The notes under the pieces were generated by a model. It did no database searches and was not told where the DNA came from. It worked only from the letters and a program-made list of their open reading frames with translations. From Heterostelium album PN500 (taxonomy: Eukaryota; Evosea; Eumycetozoa; Acytosteliales; Acytosteliaceae), in NCBI RefSeq assembly GCF_000004825.1, contig NW_008805068.1, positions 248,001 through 312,000 of the forward strand: a stretch of 64,000 nt of DNA, given 5' to 3'. Each line of letters starts with the position of its first letter. Position 1 is the stretch's first letter. This document shows, in pieces, positions 37,483 through 49,542 of this stretch. Position numbers and translations under genes: made by a program.

Positions 37483-37500
37483 TTTTTGGTGCACCAAAAA
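37483..37500. repeat. 18-bp perfect palindrome
   Basis: TTTTTGGTGCACCAAAAA reads identically on both strands. The central GGTGCACC is GC-rich in an AT-rich stretch. It could be a dimeric protein site. Confidence 0.6.
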
Positions 37501-37839
37501 ATCTGTTTTTTTCTTTTTTTCCTTATTTTTCAGTGCCACATACCTGTCAGTTGTATACAAAGAAAACCGATTTGTTTTTTTGTGTTTTTTCATGATTCAA
37601 TTTTGCAAACAAACATTTTTTATTTTTCGATGCAAAGATAAACATGGTTGATCATCAACAAAAAAAGGAATTTATGATTTTAGATTTGTGGCGGGGTGGT
37701 GCTGGGAATGGAGTGGAGTGTGCTGGTAGTGAAATAGTTTATTATGTTTGCTTTTCGTTTCGTTTTTAAACATTATTTTTTTTTTATTTACAATTTTAAT
37801 AATATTAAAATGCCATATATGCTAATCTATATATCATCA

Positions 37840-40630
37840 TTACTTTACATCTTGATGTGTTGTATGTTGCTTTTGTTTTTGCAAAGTTTCAGATTTAGTA
37901 TTGATAAATGTGGAGAGTACTCGGAGATCTAAGAGATGACGCATTGTTGGTCTGCCGTGCGGACAACACCAAGGATTGTCGAGCGTCGACAAATTATCCA
38001 ATATTTTCTTCATCTCTGGCACGGTAAGTGATGTTCCCACCATAATAGACTTTCTACATGCTCTCGATGCAAACATGGCACTTACACGACTCAATCTGAT
38101 ATTCTCCAATCCAATCATCGCTTGATCCTTTATCAAAGTAATCAATTCATATACATCTATAACATAATCAATCAATAATGAGTTAGTCAATATCAAAGTT
38201 CACATTATTATTATTATGTTATTGATAGTTACCATCTGGACCAAACTCTGTCTTGTTACTATGTGGAAATGCAGTTAGTTTAACTTTGTACTTGGGCGGT
38301 GCAGCTTCATCGATTTGAAATTCGAAACCGTTCTTCTTGAAGATGGAGATATGATCGATGATTATTGATTCGTCGTCCACCGTTAGGTTGAATGAAATCG
38401 GTTTGATATAGGGTTGTGAGCTGATAACATGTGACTTTTGCAGTGATTCGTAGTTGTATTTCTCGTCGGCTGCATGCTGATCGATAATGAATAGGTCCAT
38501 CCCCAGACGTGTAATGATGAAGCCTTTGTTGAATTGACCGATGATCGACATATCCTTGAAGTACTCTTTCTTGAAGAACCTGGTCAACTCTGACTGAGCA
38601 TTCGAGTCATTATAACCGGTGGTATCATCTTTTTTCTTCCTTGGTGGGAATTCAGATACCGTTGATTTGAAACAATGTTTATCATTACATCCACCACCAT
38701 TATTATGATTTTGATTTTGATTATTGTTATTGTTATTGTTATCAAAATTAATTTGTTTAACACCACAATAGTTATTATAAAGTGTATTTTGTTCATCGTA
38801 TACTCCATTCCTAATGAGATAAGATTCCACAAGATTGTCAAACTTGAGTGGCAGTGTGATATCGTTGGTCTTTACATTCTTTTGTTTGAATCCTTCATCG
38901 TCTACTATGTTTCCAATGATATTATTATCATCTGTCTTTGGAAATATCAATACAGGTTTCGTTATTGGATTGTCTTTTGAATCTCTAACATTCGAAACAA
39001 AAGTAGTTCCAGGTGCAGATTGTTTTGAATTGTTATTATTTGCTGTTGTTGGGGATGTAGATGTAGGTTTTGTTCTCGTAATTGGTTTAATTATATTATT
39101 ATTATTGCTATTTGAAGGTGGTAAAGCTCTCTTATTATTACTATTTATAAAATCGTCGTCTGGATAACCTTTTCCTTCTACTTCTTTTGGTTGTTTATAT
39201 GAAAAATCATCATCATGTAAATTATTGGTAGTTGAGGAAGTTGTAGTTGTTGTTGTTGTTGAGGTGGTTGGTAAAGTTGTTGTTGGTTTTGTAGTTAATA
39301 TATTTGTTGTTGTTGTTGTTGTTGATGATGATGATGGTGCTGTTTTAGATGATTTCTGAATGACGCTAAATGTCTGTAGTTCATTCATGTTGCTAGATGA
39401 TATGTCAAAAGATGATTGTGCACTCTCCCAAGTCGATTTGAGTTTGTCTTTAACCAAATTGACCAATTGTAACTCTTTCTGTAGGAATACTTTTCGTTTG
39501 TCGGGTGTCACATTGACATCATAGGTAGTGGGATCAGCAATAACATTGAGGAATATCATTGGATAGCTGCCTTTCTTACAGAAAGTTTGATACAATCCAT
39601 TGATAACTTTGGTTAGTGTGTTCATTTCAATCGGTCGTTTATTCAAGTAGACAAACTGTCGGTCTCCGCTGTTCCTCGACGCGCTGTTGCCACTCGCCGA
39701 ATTGACGGACGAGCCAGCACCGCCATTGGCGCCAACCTTTGATATCAATCCTTCCACCGTGAATGTCTCGTCACTCGCAGCAAAGCTGTCGAGAACCGCC
39801 GATGTCTTTCCGCCAAACACCGCTGAGACGTTGTCGCGCAACGACGGCTTGCCCTCGGTCGACAAAACCGGGGTTCGCGGCCCCTTCGATGGCTGATGAT
39901 ACACCACCAGCCGAACACCAACCGAGATAACCGCATAGGTTTGCAACACCAGCTGAATCTTTGAGTATTCACGCTTGAGATTTCTCTTTAGTTCTTGGTG
40001 ACGCACCGGCATCTTCCGGAATGGCGAGGTGAGCGTCACCGTCGTTCCGACTTCGCGCGCCACCGACGTCTGAGAAACGATCGCGCCATTCTGGTCGTAG
40101 ATCAACTTGGTTGCAGTGGGAGCGGATGCCGCTCTCGTCACAATGGTGACATCGGCCAGTGCACACAACGAACTGAGTGCCTCGCCACGGAATCCAAAAG
40201 AGGTGACCGATTGGAGGTCGTTGAACTCCTGGATCTTCGAAGTGTGGTGTTTCAGCGTGAGTGCAGCAAAGTTGTGTGGTTCGACACCACTGCCATTATC
40301 GATGACCTCGATCGACTCCTCGCCATACTCTTTGAGACGAACCTCTATCTTTGTGGCACCGGCATCCAAGCTGTTTTCGACCAGCTCCTTGGTGGCCACC
40401 GACAAATCGAAAATCACCTGACCACTGCAAATGAGATGCACCGATTCCTTGTCGATGGCAGCGATCTTTACCGGTGGCACAGGATGAGGAATGATCGTTA
40501 ATTCATCTTTATCCAAATCATTAACCAACTCTTCCGTTTGTTTAGCATCCAAAATCTGAGATGCTGTACTTATAGATGAAGTTTGACTCACTGATATTCT
40601 ATCACTACTAGTATCATCTCCTTCATCCAT
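37840..40630 (-). CDS. pms1: PMS-type MutL mismatch-repair protein with endonuclease motif
   Basis: Two exons, 38233-40630 and 37840-38156, encode 904 residues. The GHKL ATPase head shows ELVENSLDAGA, VIDNGSGV and FGFRGEALSSL. A long Asn/Thr/Ser linker follows (about 38690-39370). The C-terminal part has the MutL-alpha endonuclease motif DQHAADEKYNYE (about 714-725), ACRKS, and CPHGRPTMRHL near 861-871. This is the PMS2 (yeast Pms1) type, which pairs with MLH1 and nicks DNA to start excision. The last 30 residues run past the usual end of the family; the true C-terminus may differ. It diverges from TAF9 across about 260 bp. Confidence 0.93.
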
Positions 40631-40890
40631 AATTTTTAAATATATATATTATTCACAAATTAATAATCAATCTATAAAATAATAAAATATATATAAATCA
40701 TAAAAATAACAATAATAATAAAAAGATAAGATATATATCTAACAACAATGTGATATTGATTTAGGCGGGTAATAAATATTACACTCTGAATTTGAAAAAA
40801 AAAAAAAAAAAAAAAAAAAAACAAAGCGGACATCAAACAATTTAGTGGAAATAGTTATTATATAATATTAAAGATAAAGATATAATAAGA
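40631..40890. promoter_or_regulatory. divergent promoter between MutL and TAF9
   Basis: A 260-bp spacer with an A27 run at 40795-40821. GGCGGGTAA near 40763 resembles an E2F site with one mismatch, which would suit a replication-linked repair gene. Only the divergent arrangement is certain. Confidence 0.4.
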
Positions 40891-42402
40891 ATGTCAGACG
40901 ATGTTGTTATGACAGATACATCTAATGATGATGATTCTAAAAAAACAACTACTACAACAGCAGCATCAACAGAAAATATAGAGAAAGAGAGTAATAATAC
41001 AACAGAAACAGAGAAAGATTCATCTTTGTCGAATGAAACTGATAAAACAAAAGAATCAAATGTAGATATAGATAATAATAATAATAATAAAGAAGATTCA
41101 CAATCAGTTTCAAAAAATGATAATAGTAGTAATACTACTGATACTACCACTACACAAAATGAAGCTGAAAAAAGAAAAAGAAAAAGAAATAGTAAAAGAC
41201 AGTAGTTTAGATGTTGTTAAAGATGAAATTGTAGATAGTAATAAAAATAATGATAGTAGTATTAGTAATAAAGAGAATGAAAAAGATAAAGAAAAAAGAA
41301 GAAAAAGTAGAAAAAGAAGAAAAAGAAGTAAAAGATAATGAAAATAAAGAGAAGGATAGTAAAACAACGGCAACAACAGCTGCAACAACAACAACAGATA
41401 AAGATATGATGGATATTGATAGTTCATCTACAACAACAACTACTACTACTACTACTTCTACAAGTACAGCAAGTAGTAGTACTGCACCTAAAACACCAGA
41501 TAATCAAATCAGTGGCGATGCAATGAATACTACTGCAGATGATCATGGTGGTAGCGGTCAAGGCAAGATTCTACCGAAAACACTGGCATCTCTCACACAG
41601 ACAATACAAGATGACCAAACACCAGCATATCTTGTCTCCAATAAAGAGGATATCGATATTACACAAACCAACTTGGATGAACCAAGAGATGCCAGAGTCA
41701 TCAAGAACATCCTTAAAACAATGGGTGTTCAAGCACACGATCCAAGAGTTGTCAATCAGCTATTAGAGTTTATGTTTAGTAAGTTCTACTATAATAAACA
41801 ATAATCAATCAATCAATCAATCACTCACCAGCAGCAGCAGCAGAAGTTAAGTAAAGTTAAGTTAAGTTAACTAACCCAATTTATTATTTTTCACTTAGAA
41901 TATGTATATGAAGTATTACAAGATTCAGTTGCATACAGTGATCACTCTGGTAGATCGGATATTGATATCTCTGACATTAGACTCTCGATTCAATCACGTG
42001 TAAACTTTTCATTTACACAACCACCACCTAGAGAAGTATGTTTATTGTTATTTAATAACATCATTAATTGTTAAATTATAATATATTAACAACACGATCG
42101 ACACACGTCTCTAGTTATTATTATCTATTAGTGAAGAAAAGAATAAGATACCACTTCCACCAATTCCACAAAAGTTTGGTATATTGTTGCCACCCGATGA
42201 CTATTGTCTTACCTATCCCAACTATCAGGTGGATCCACCGAAACCACCACCACCTCAACCCGTTCAACCGTTGGCACCGCAAACACAGCGTGGACACTAC
42301 AACAAGAAGATACCAGAGAAGCAAATCCCAATTCGTTTGAATGTTACTCAACCACCAAGCATCATTAACCCACCCATCAACGGAAAACACCAAGATAAAT
42401 AA
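40891..42402 (+). CDS. taf9: TAF9, TFIID/SAGA histone-fold subunit, with two frame breaks
   Basis: Exons at 40891-41778, 41899-42035 and 42115-42402. The core is unmistakable: DEPRDARVIKNILKTMGV, PRVVNQLLEFMF, VLQDSVAYSDHSG, IRLSIQSRVNFSFTQPPPRE and LPPDDYCLTYPNYQ. TAF9 pairs with TAF6 in TFIID and SAGA. The N-terminal extension is Asn/Thr/Lys/Glu-rich and lies in three successive frames. The switches fall at A6 runs 41168-41173 and 41292-41297; each needs one base fewer for a continuous product of 436 residues, and total length is then divisible by three. Without a shift, translation stops at 41205 after 104 residues. Causes could be sequence error, allelic slippage or recoding. Confidence 0.88.
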
Positions 42403-43230
42403 ATAATAACATTATAGAAATAAATAAAATTAAAAACTATTATAGCTCAAATTAAATGAATGTTGTTATTAATTTCCAACTTTGTTTTGTTTTATTTTCT
42501 TATGATATTCCATATAGGTCAAAGAAATGAACGAAGAATGACTCGGTATGTTCAAATATGAGTGGAGCTTTTTTGTACAACTATTTCTGATCTTGTGGAG
42601 ACTGTGAACTCGACATAGAGGAATCCAGACTTCATTCCATTGAATTTGTCTTTATTGACATTCTTATTCAACTCTCTTGGGTAATGTTCAATGTTTGATG
42701 GATTTAAATAGACGACGAAATTGCGAAATTAAAACAAAGAAAACAATACAAGTTAATTGATCAAACTGTAGCTGATACTTGTCAACAGATATTTGATATA
42801 AAGTAATATTTTTAACTTGTATTTATAGTTTCGATTTTATTAATGTTCTTCTTTCTTCTATATTATAGTAATGAAGGTAGAAATAAAAGTGAAATTGATA
42901 TATATGGTCTATTTGTTAAACAATAGGTTGAATATTCAGTATTTATTGCAAACGGAGGTTCGTATTGTTAAAAATATTCGACTTTTTTTTTGAGTGTCGC
43001 GGTGTGAATACTGCAATATTGAATGGTCCCAACTTAGAAATATAACACGAAGTTCTGTTCTCAAATACAAACATGTTTCATTTCTATTGCTTTTACACTA
43101 TTTATTTAAGCATACACATATTATTATTTATTTCAACTTTTTCCTGTACATATATTACATATACATTCTAATTCTTCTAATTCTTATCGTATTATACCTT
43201 AAATCACATATATCCAATCTCATTTCAATC
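42403..43230. other. spacer with coding-like fragments on both strands
   Basis: Besides the plus-strand exon pair listed next, a minus-strand frame at 42552-42731 is continuous and protein-like (NFVVYLNPSNIEHYPREL ... FLYVEFTVSTRSEIVVQKS) and ends in TGA. It overlaps the plus-strand fragment slightly, so at least one is a remnant. I recognise neither. Confidence 0.35.
42712..42926 (+). CDS. two-exon fragment of an unrecognised gene
   Basis: After a TAG acceptor at 42709-42711 a frame reads DDEIAKLKQRKQYKLIDQT then VADTCQQIFDI to a GTAATA donor at 42803. A TATAG acceptor at 42868 continues in frame with NEGRNKSEIDIYGLFVKQ and a TAG stop at 42924-42926. Phase, splice sites and codon use agree, which is hard to get by chance. 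No start exon is found upstream. It is either the end of a gene with small exons or a leftover of one. Confidence 0.35.
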
Positions 43231-44085
43231 ATGTCTCAACTAACAACAACGACAACAACTTCTTCTACCTCTTCAACACACCAAATCACAGTTAACTCAA
43301 CCAAAGAGCAAGTAAGAGATTGGATTAACTCACTTGACCTTAACAACAATAGCATTGGCAATACTTTGTTCGAAGCCGGAATTGCTGGCAGACACCTCTT
43401 TGATCTTACAAGAGAGATACTATTGGAAAAACCATGCTCATTTAGATTATCCGATGCTATGGACCTTCTTGCAGCGATTGCCACACAACGACCTCAACAA
43501 CAACAACAACAAATAGGTAACACTATTATATCAAAATCTTCGACATTTCCTTTCATTTCAATCAGTTTAATCACCATTATCTTTAAATATCTCTCCCTAC
43601 TATATTCTATTTCACATTCACACATACATACATACATACATACATACATACATTATTACCCTCTTTCAATAAAATACACCTATATATCTATCTTTACTCT
43701 TCCTTCTCCTCTATCATCACATTCATTATGGTATCTATAAAGATGACACCTCTTTCATGCACCAATCATATATTATATGATAATAGAATACTATTTGTTA
43801 CAGCTCTCCTTTTTTTTAAGTTTTTTATGTTTAAAGTTTGCAGCCACTTTAACTAGATTATTTTTGACGCCCCTTAAGGGAGTTCTTGTTACTAACAACT
43901 GTCCCGGTAACATTTTGACAGAGTCCAAGTTTGACAAACTGATTGATGCTTTCCAAGCTCTCTTAGACAAACAAGTCAAGATGATGGATGATCTCAAAGC
44001 TATCGTAGAGAATAACAATATGGTTTTGCAAAGTATAGACAAGAATTTTGAGATGATTCTAGGATCACCCATTTTAAATTTGTGA
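43231..44085 (+). CDS. SAM-domain protein with short coiled tail, 175 residues
   Basis: Two exons, 43231-43516 and 43844-44085, joined through GTAACA...TTTGCAG. Residues about 25-85 look like a sterile alpha motif: VRDWINSLDLNNNSI, FEAGIAGRHLFDLT, FRLSDAMDLLAAIA. The second exon encodes a helical tail (FDKLIDAFQALLDKQVKM) likely to form a coiled coil. SAM domains mediate protein-protein or RNA contacts; the partner is unknown. The first intron half contains CATA repeats near 43620-43650. An earlier acceptor at 43803 would alter the junction, so the exact start of exon 2 is uncertain. Confidence 0.6.
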
Positions 44086-44767
44086 AACGACAAACTTTGA
44101 AAGAATATTGATTAGTATAAGTGGAATTTTTTTTAATTAGAATTATATATCTATCCAACCTTTAAATCTTTATGTAGTATTTGATTTGGGATACTAATAT
44201 CAAAAATCTTTTTAGAATAAAAACATCCTTTTGAAAAGGAAATGAAAAAACATAATAATAGAACTATGAACAATCTTTTAATATTTGTTAATAAACATTT
44301 TTTCTCTTTGAATAATTATTATAATATTTATACTTCAAAGAGTTTTTGAAAGAAAATTATTTATTAAATTATTTTAAATTGCCTGCTAACCAGTTACTAT
44401 CACATACCTGGGATCAATAAAATCTTCTTGGGGAAAATTAATGATATTCCTCTTTTTGATATAGGAGTAAAAATAAAATAATATATACAACTATGTGTAA
44501 TTTGCATTGTAGAGATTCAGATTTATCTTTTCCGATTGATGTGGTACCTCCATACTATCAGATATTTGAAAAATTGTTATATAGATGAAATTGGGGAAGA
44601 AATTTATTTTTTCTGATTGTGATTGGATTAATTTTGGACAGTGTTGCAGTGGGTAATCTATTTTTTACATCGTTTAATATATATTTTATAAATATGTTCT
44701 AACAAACAAATAATTAAAGTTATTATTATTATTTAAAATAATGTTGTTGATGTTTTTATTTTATTAT
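44086..44767. other. convergent 3' spacer, nothing recognised
   Basis: AT-rich sequence between the 3' ends of the SAM-domain gene and the minus-strand dioxygenase. No coding or RNA signal was seen. Confidence 0.4.
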
Positions 44768-45515
44768 TTATTTGGGTTGTTGTTGTCTTCTATACATAAT
44801 GTCAGTTCTCATTACATATTTAATACCTTTTGTACATGGACTTCCTTCGTGGAGGAGTCTATGCTGGAAAACAAGAACCATACCGGCTTTCGGGTTTACT
44901 GGAACTCGATTTTCATCGTCCCAGCCTGATCCAACAAAAAACGTTGTCGCACCACCTTCCTCGGGATCATTCAAGTAAAGTTGCAATGTAACCAATGAAC
45001 GATCTCCTTTTTTTGGTCCGTCAGTTCGTAGGTATGTTCCATCTTCATGAGGCTCAAACTTTTGATCCTTTCCAACGTATCGAAGAAAACGTAGTCTTTC
45101 ATTTAGTTCAATCATATTATTGTTTTTGATTACAGCTGGCAACAAGTGTTTGATTCTCTCGAATATTTTATTGGCCATCTCTTCGCTATCTATAATACAT
45201 CTATCGTTGTTTCTAACATCGGTCATTAGTGCCTGTCTACCATATCCAATATTGACCAATGCAGGTTCATATCCTTGTTTCTCTGTGTGTTTCGATTAAT
45301 AAATATATCATCATTTAAAGTTAGTATAAATATTAACGTAAATAATAAGATGATCTATTTAATATCTGTTATACTCTACCTGTCAAAGCAATCCATTCTT
45401 GACATTCTTCTTTCGAGAATACATTCTCAAGAGTAAAAGCGATAACATCATCAGGAACATGACCCTTTAATACATCTGTTCTTTTATATGATTGTTGTTG
45501 TTGTAGATCTGACAT
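44768..45515 (-). CDS. prolyl-4-hydroxylase-like 2OG-Fe(II) dioxygenase
   Basis: Two exons, 45380-45515 and 44768-45282, encode 216 residues. The catalytic set is visible: iron ligands H and D in FEPHEDGTYLR, the distal His in RLLHEGSP, and the 2-oxoglutarate-binding basic residue in KYVMRTDIMY. LNDPEEGGATTFF is also typical of the P4H domain. There is no signal peptide, so it resembles cytosolic P4H-like enzymes rather than collagen hydroxylases. The substrate cannot be told. The start was placed at MSDLQQQQ because the open frame above it is short AT sequence. Confidence 0.9.
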
Positions 45516-45792
45516 TTTTAAACTATTTATTCTAAAGTAATAACTTAACAAATATGTTATTACTTGTATTTACTTAATAATAATGATAATATTGTCTTCA
45601 TTTTACAATTTTAATTAAACTTTAAAATTTTAAAAGAAATTTTGAAGAAAGTAAATTAGAAGAGGTTCACACTTCAGCTTTTTTTTTGATCAAATTTCAG
45701 TCTAATGAAATTAAAATAAGATTTATATTTTTTTTTAATTTTTTACAAATAAACTATTAATTAAAATTTAATATTACAATTTGTTTATTTTT

Positions 45793-46992
45793 TTATTCAT
45801 ATTCTGATCTCTTCAATTCTATATTTTCTTTGGGTTTGGATTGGAATTTCCATTTATACAGTTCAATAATTAAACATGCGACAACAATTGTTGCAAATGT
45901 TAATCCAAACACCACGATTATACCTTGTCCAACTTTGACCTGTAACATTCCAAGAATGATCGTTACAAATCCAAAGATAAGAGTGAGATGTCCGCCTAGC
46001 CAATGTATAATGTCTGGGAAGATCGGTGTACTCTTTCTCTTTGGATTCCAATTGAAATGAGATGTGGCACCTAAAACTATTGAGATATAGAATAGACAGA
46101 GAGTGGTTGTACCTAGAATGGCGTGATTGTTATCCAAACTGACACCTCCCACCATCTTCACGGCCATTGCAATACCGATGAATGTAAAGATCATTCCTGT
46201 CAACTGTAGGAAGATGTGAACTGGGAACCACCATTTCTGTGAATCCCTAAGATATCTGGCTACAAAGATTCCAAGTGGTAAGAGTCCAGCGAATGCAGCA
46301 AACATAAACCCAACATGATAACTAAAGTAGTTTGGTCCTGGCGAGGTCATGACTTTGGGTGCTGCGAAATTTGGAACCAATCCTTGAACACAATCGAAAC
46401 CAACTGTTGGATATGTATTATTCTTACCATAGACCCAAATTAGATCATTACTACCTTCCGCTCCAAACACTAAATCATTGTCAGCTACCAAGTCAACAGT
46501 TTCCAGCTTTCTTGAGAATATAAAAGTTGAATAACCAGCGGTTTGGAAACACGACGATGAGATAATATCGTTTCTACCGTTGAGAATGTCTGTGTCGTTT
46601 ATTGGTAGAAGATCTCCACCCTGTAGATACATATCGTTTACTTGGCATCCATTTTTATCAAAGGTGGCTATTACATAATCGATTCCTGCTGATTGATGAA
46701 ATTTGTGATCTGGTCCAATTTTCAAACCAATTCCTATCCATGACAGAACATTAGCAGATACCACAAATGTTACAGTTCCATTTATATTCTCCCATTGGAT
46801 TTGGAATCCAGATTTCTTATCTAAAATATTTGGGGTATTAAAAATACCTTTTTTTTTTTAAGATATAATTAATTAATAATAATTAAATGATTTTTTTTAA
46901 AAAGATAAAACAAACTCCTACTTACCATTTATTTTATTTATATTTATAAATAATATTACTAAAAATATTAAAAAATTATTATTTTTGATCAT
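45793..46992 (-). CDS. DOMON / cytochrome b561 membrane protein, copy 1
   Basis: Two exons, 46926-46992 and 45793-46847, encode 373 residues. Exon 1 is a signal peptide (MIKNNNFLIFLVILFI). The acceptor AAAAAG at 46848-46849 was chosen because it aligns residue by residue with the neighbour. A DOMON domain (IQWENINGTVTFVVSANV) precedes five or six transmembrane helices. Four haem-ligand histidines stand in YHVGFMF, FPVHIFLQ, NNHAILGT and DIIHWLGG. Such proteins pass electrons across membranes, often as ferric or ascorbate-linked reductases. The neighbour at 47839 is a tandem paralogue of nearly equal length. Confidence 0.9.
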
Positions 46993-47838
46993 TTTTGGTA
47001 AAATACTAATATTAGTATGAAATAACAATAAAATTAAATATAAAAGAGATTTGTTTTGTTGTTTGCTTGTATTATTAATTTATTCAAAGATAAAAAATAA
47101 ATTGAATAACTTACAAAGATCATAATAATATTATTTTTATCATAATTATCATTAAGTAAAATATTTGGTACAAGGAAGATTTATTTTTATTTTCTTTATC
47201 CAATCGATGCGAACCATATTGGAAAATCAATCAACAGCCACTTAAGTGATTGATAGGTTTAGGTTATTATGCTAGTAGTGCTAACAGCTGTTTCGCAACA
47301 CTTTCTCGAAATGAACTATTTTTAAATTTTAACCATACATATGTACACAACTATAGATATATACAACTTATAAATAGAATAATAGAACGATCATATAAAC
47401 CACACAACTCTCTTCCGGAAGCAAAACTAACCATAAAAAATTATTTGAATTTTTTTGCATACACACTGTGTGTTAATTAAACTTAATATTGCGCCAAAAC
47501 TTTAACCAATTAAAAAACCAATAAAAATAATAATTATTATTTTTATATGTGGTAAGGATTTCCAAGAATGTTTAAAATGAAGTTATGGATCAGAATCTTT
47601 AGAAACTCTTAGACTCTTTTCTGAATCTAACTTTTAATGAAAATCAAAATTTCTAATCAAACTAAATTGAATTTGTTTTGATTTATTAAGTTACAATGAG
47701 AAATAATATTCAACCGACCTAATTAATTAATAAATAGTTTTCCAAGTAAAGCAAAGTTATTGTTTATTTAAATAATAATAAATATATTTTTATTTTATTT
47801 TGGTTTATTTTATTTTTTTGTACAATTTTTAATTAAAT
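46993..47838. other. spacer between the tandem DOMON/b561 genes
   Basis: It holds the promoter of copy 1 and the 3' flank of copy 2. GCGCCAAAA at 47491-47499 is an isolated E2F-like match. A plus-strand frame at 47250-47480 is AT-driven and not convincing. Confidence 0.4.
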
Positions 47839-49047
47839 TTAGAAACTACCATTGACTAAATGGTATCCATCTGGCTTGGTTGGCCATTTCCATTTGTAAA
47901 ATTCAATGTAACCAAAGATTACGAAATAGGAGGCAAATGTTATACCGAAAACAACAATGATACCCTGTGAGATTTGTGCCAAGAGCATACCGAGAATGAT
48001 AGTGACGAAACCAAATACCAATGTGAGACGTCCACCAATCCAATGGATGATATCTGGGAAAAGTGGTGTCTTTTCTCTTTGTGGATTCCACATGAAATGC
48101 GAAGTGGCACCCAAGAAAATAGAAATATAGAATAAACAGAGAGTGGTAGTACCTAGAATAGCATGGTTAGTTGCCATACTGATTCCACCGACCATCTTGA
48201 GAGCCATTGCCAAACCAATGATTGTGAAAATCAAGCCGAGAACTTGAACGAAAATGTGAATTGGGAACCACCACATATGTGACTCCTTGAGGTAACGAGC
48301 AACGAAAATACCGAATGGCATCAACACTGCGAAAGTGAAGAACATAAATCCGACGTGATATCCGAACCAATCTGGTTGTTGGGGTGGAGTGCTACCGGTT
48401 CCCAAATCGATGGTTTGACGTCCGGCATTACCATAGCCGTGACCGGCCCAGTCGTTGCTGCTACCGTGTGCCCAAACTACATCCAAACCGGCTGGACCAA
48501 CAACGATGTCGTTATCACCAGCTTTGTCACCGGTGACCAACTTTCTCGAGAAAATGAAATAGGAATAATCAGAGGTTTGGAAACCACTGTACGAGAGGAT
48601 ATCGTAGGTACCGTTGACGGCACTGCTTGTATCGTTGATTGGAGGTGGTCCACCGCCCGGTGTGGAAACCATATCCCAGACTTGAACATTGGCTTGACCA
48701 CCGAATGTTGCAACAACAAAATCGGCACCCACCATAGCCTTTGGTTGGGTATCACCATAGGTATGCCAACCAATTGCAATCCAGGCTTGAACATTGGCTG
48801 ACACTGCAAAAGTAATAGTACCATTGTCTATTTCCCATTGTAATTGGAATCCAGTGTTTTGGTCCATAACAATTGGTTCACTCAGCAATGCTATTTTTAA
48901 TTAACATTTTCAAATAAGAAATTAGGAAAATGTTTAATTTTTTTTTTCTAAGAAACCTGATAAATTAATTTTTAACATACCATTTGTACCAACAATTAAA
49001 AAAACTATTGATAAAATTAGAATACTTAATTTATGAAAAGTATTCAT
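47839..49047 (-). CDS. DOMON / cytochrome b561 membrane protein, copy 2
   Basis: Two exons, 48981-49047 and 47839-48890, encode 372 residues with the same exon layout as copy 1: a 67-base signal-peptide exon, then the rest. DOMON residues TGFQLQWEIDNGTITFAVSA are followed by the cytochrome b561 helices. The same four histidines occur in YHVGFMF, FPIHIFVQ, TNHAILGT and DIIHWIGG. This copy has more C- and G-ending codons and a Gly-rich DOMON insert (STPGGGPPP), suggesting higher expression or less decay. The likely role is transmembrane electron transfer at the plasma or endolysosomal membrane. Confidence 0.92.
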
Positions 49048-49467
49048 ATTTATATATGTTTATATGTATATGTTATTGAAAAAGTATTGATTTTCTTTTT
49101 AAAGTCAACTATGAAAAGAAATTTAAATAATATTTAAAAATAGTATGCTATGTATTGAAAATTATCTCGGTTTTTTTTTTTGTTTTTTAACAAATCCACA
49201 TTAATAAGACTATTTCCGCGACTAACTAATTATGTGTCCTTTTATTTTTTTGGGATATCCACTTATTGATTGTGTGTGAGTGTTTTAAATAAGTGATGAG
49301 TTTTTATTTTTTTATCAAAACAAATTTTAAAAAGTTATAAATTTTTAAAACAATTATTAATTATATTTTCAATCTAATATGTAAAATAGGAATAGTGTAG
49401 TGTTGTGATGAAATAAATATAAGATATGATATGATTGTTTTCTTAAGAAATCTTTTTATATCCTTGA

Positions 49468-49538
49468 TTTTTTTTTTTTTTTTTTTTGAAAGCATTGTTT
49501 TTTCAAAATTAATAAAAAAAAAAAAAAAAAAAAAAAAA
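49468..49538. repeat. T20 / A25 inverted homopolymer pair
   Basis: A run of 20 T and a run of 25 A are separated by 26 bases, so a single strand could fold into a long A/T stem. It is the longest such pair noticed in the window. Confidence 0.6.
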
Positions 49539-49542
49539 CAAT

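Larger units (their letters stand above)
34336..37839. other. 3.5-kb stretch without a clear gene
   Basis: This is by far the longest gene-poor interval in the window. It lies between the ORP start and the 3' end of the MutL gene. Contents include simple repeats (TTG, ATGATG, ATTC), a (GT)n run near 34940, an 18-bp palindrome near 37483, and the candidate minus-strand exons listed separately. The rest is AT-rich, with no tRNA or other RNA gene that I can identify. Confidence 0.5.

Noticed and set aside
37643-37768. ATG frame MVDHQQKKEFMILDLW with G-rich codons
   Set aside because: Only about 40 codons, with composition driven by a G-rich patch and no splice or homology support.
38675-39167. 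Plus-strand frames with hydrophobic runs
   Set aside because: They are the antisense of the Asn/Thr-rich linker of the MutL gene.
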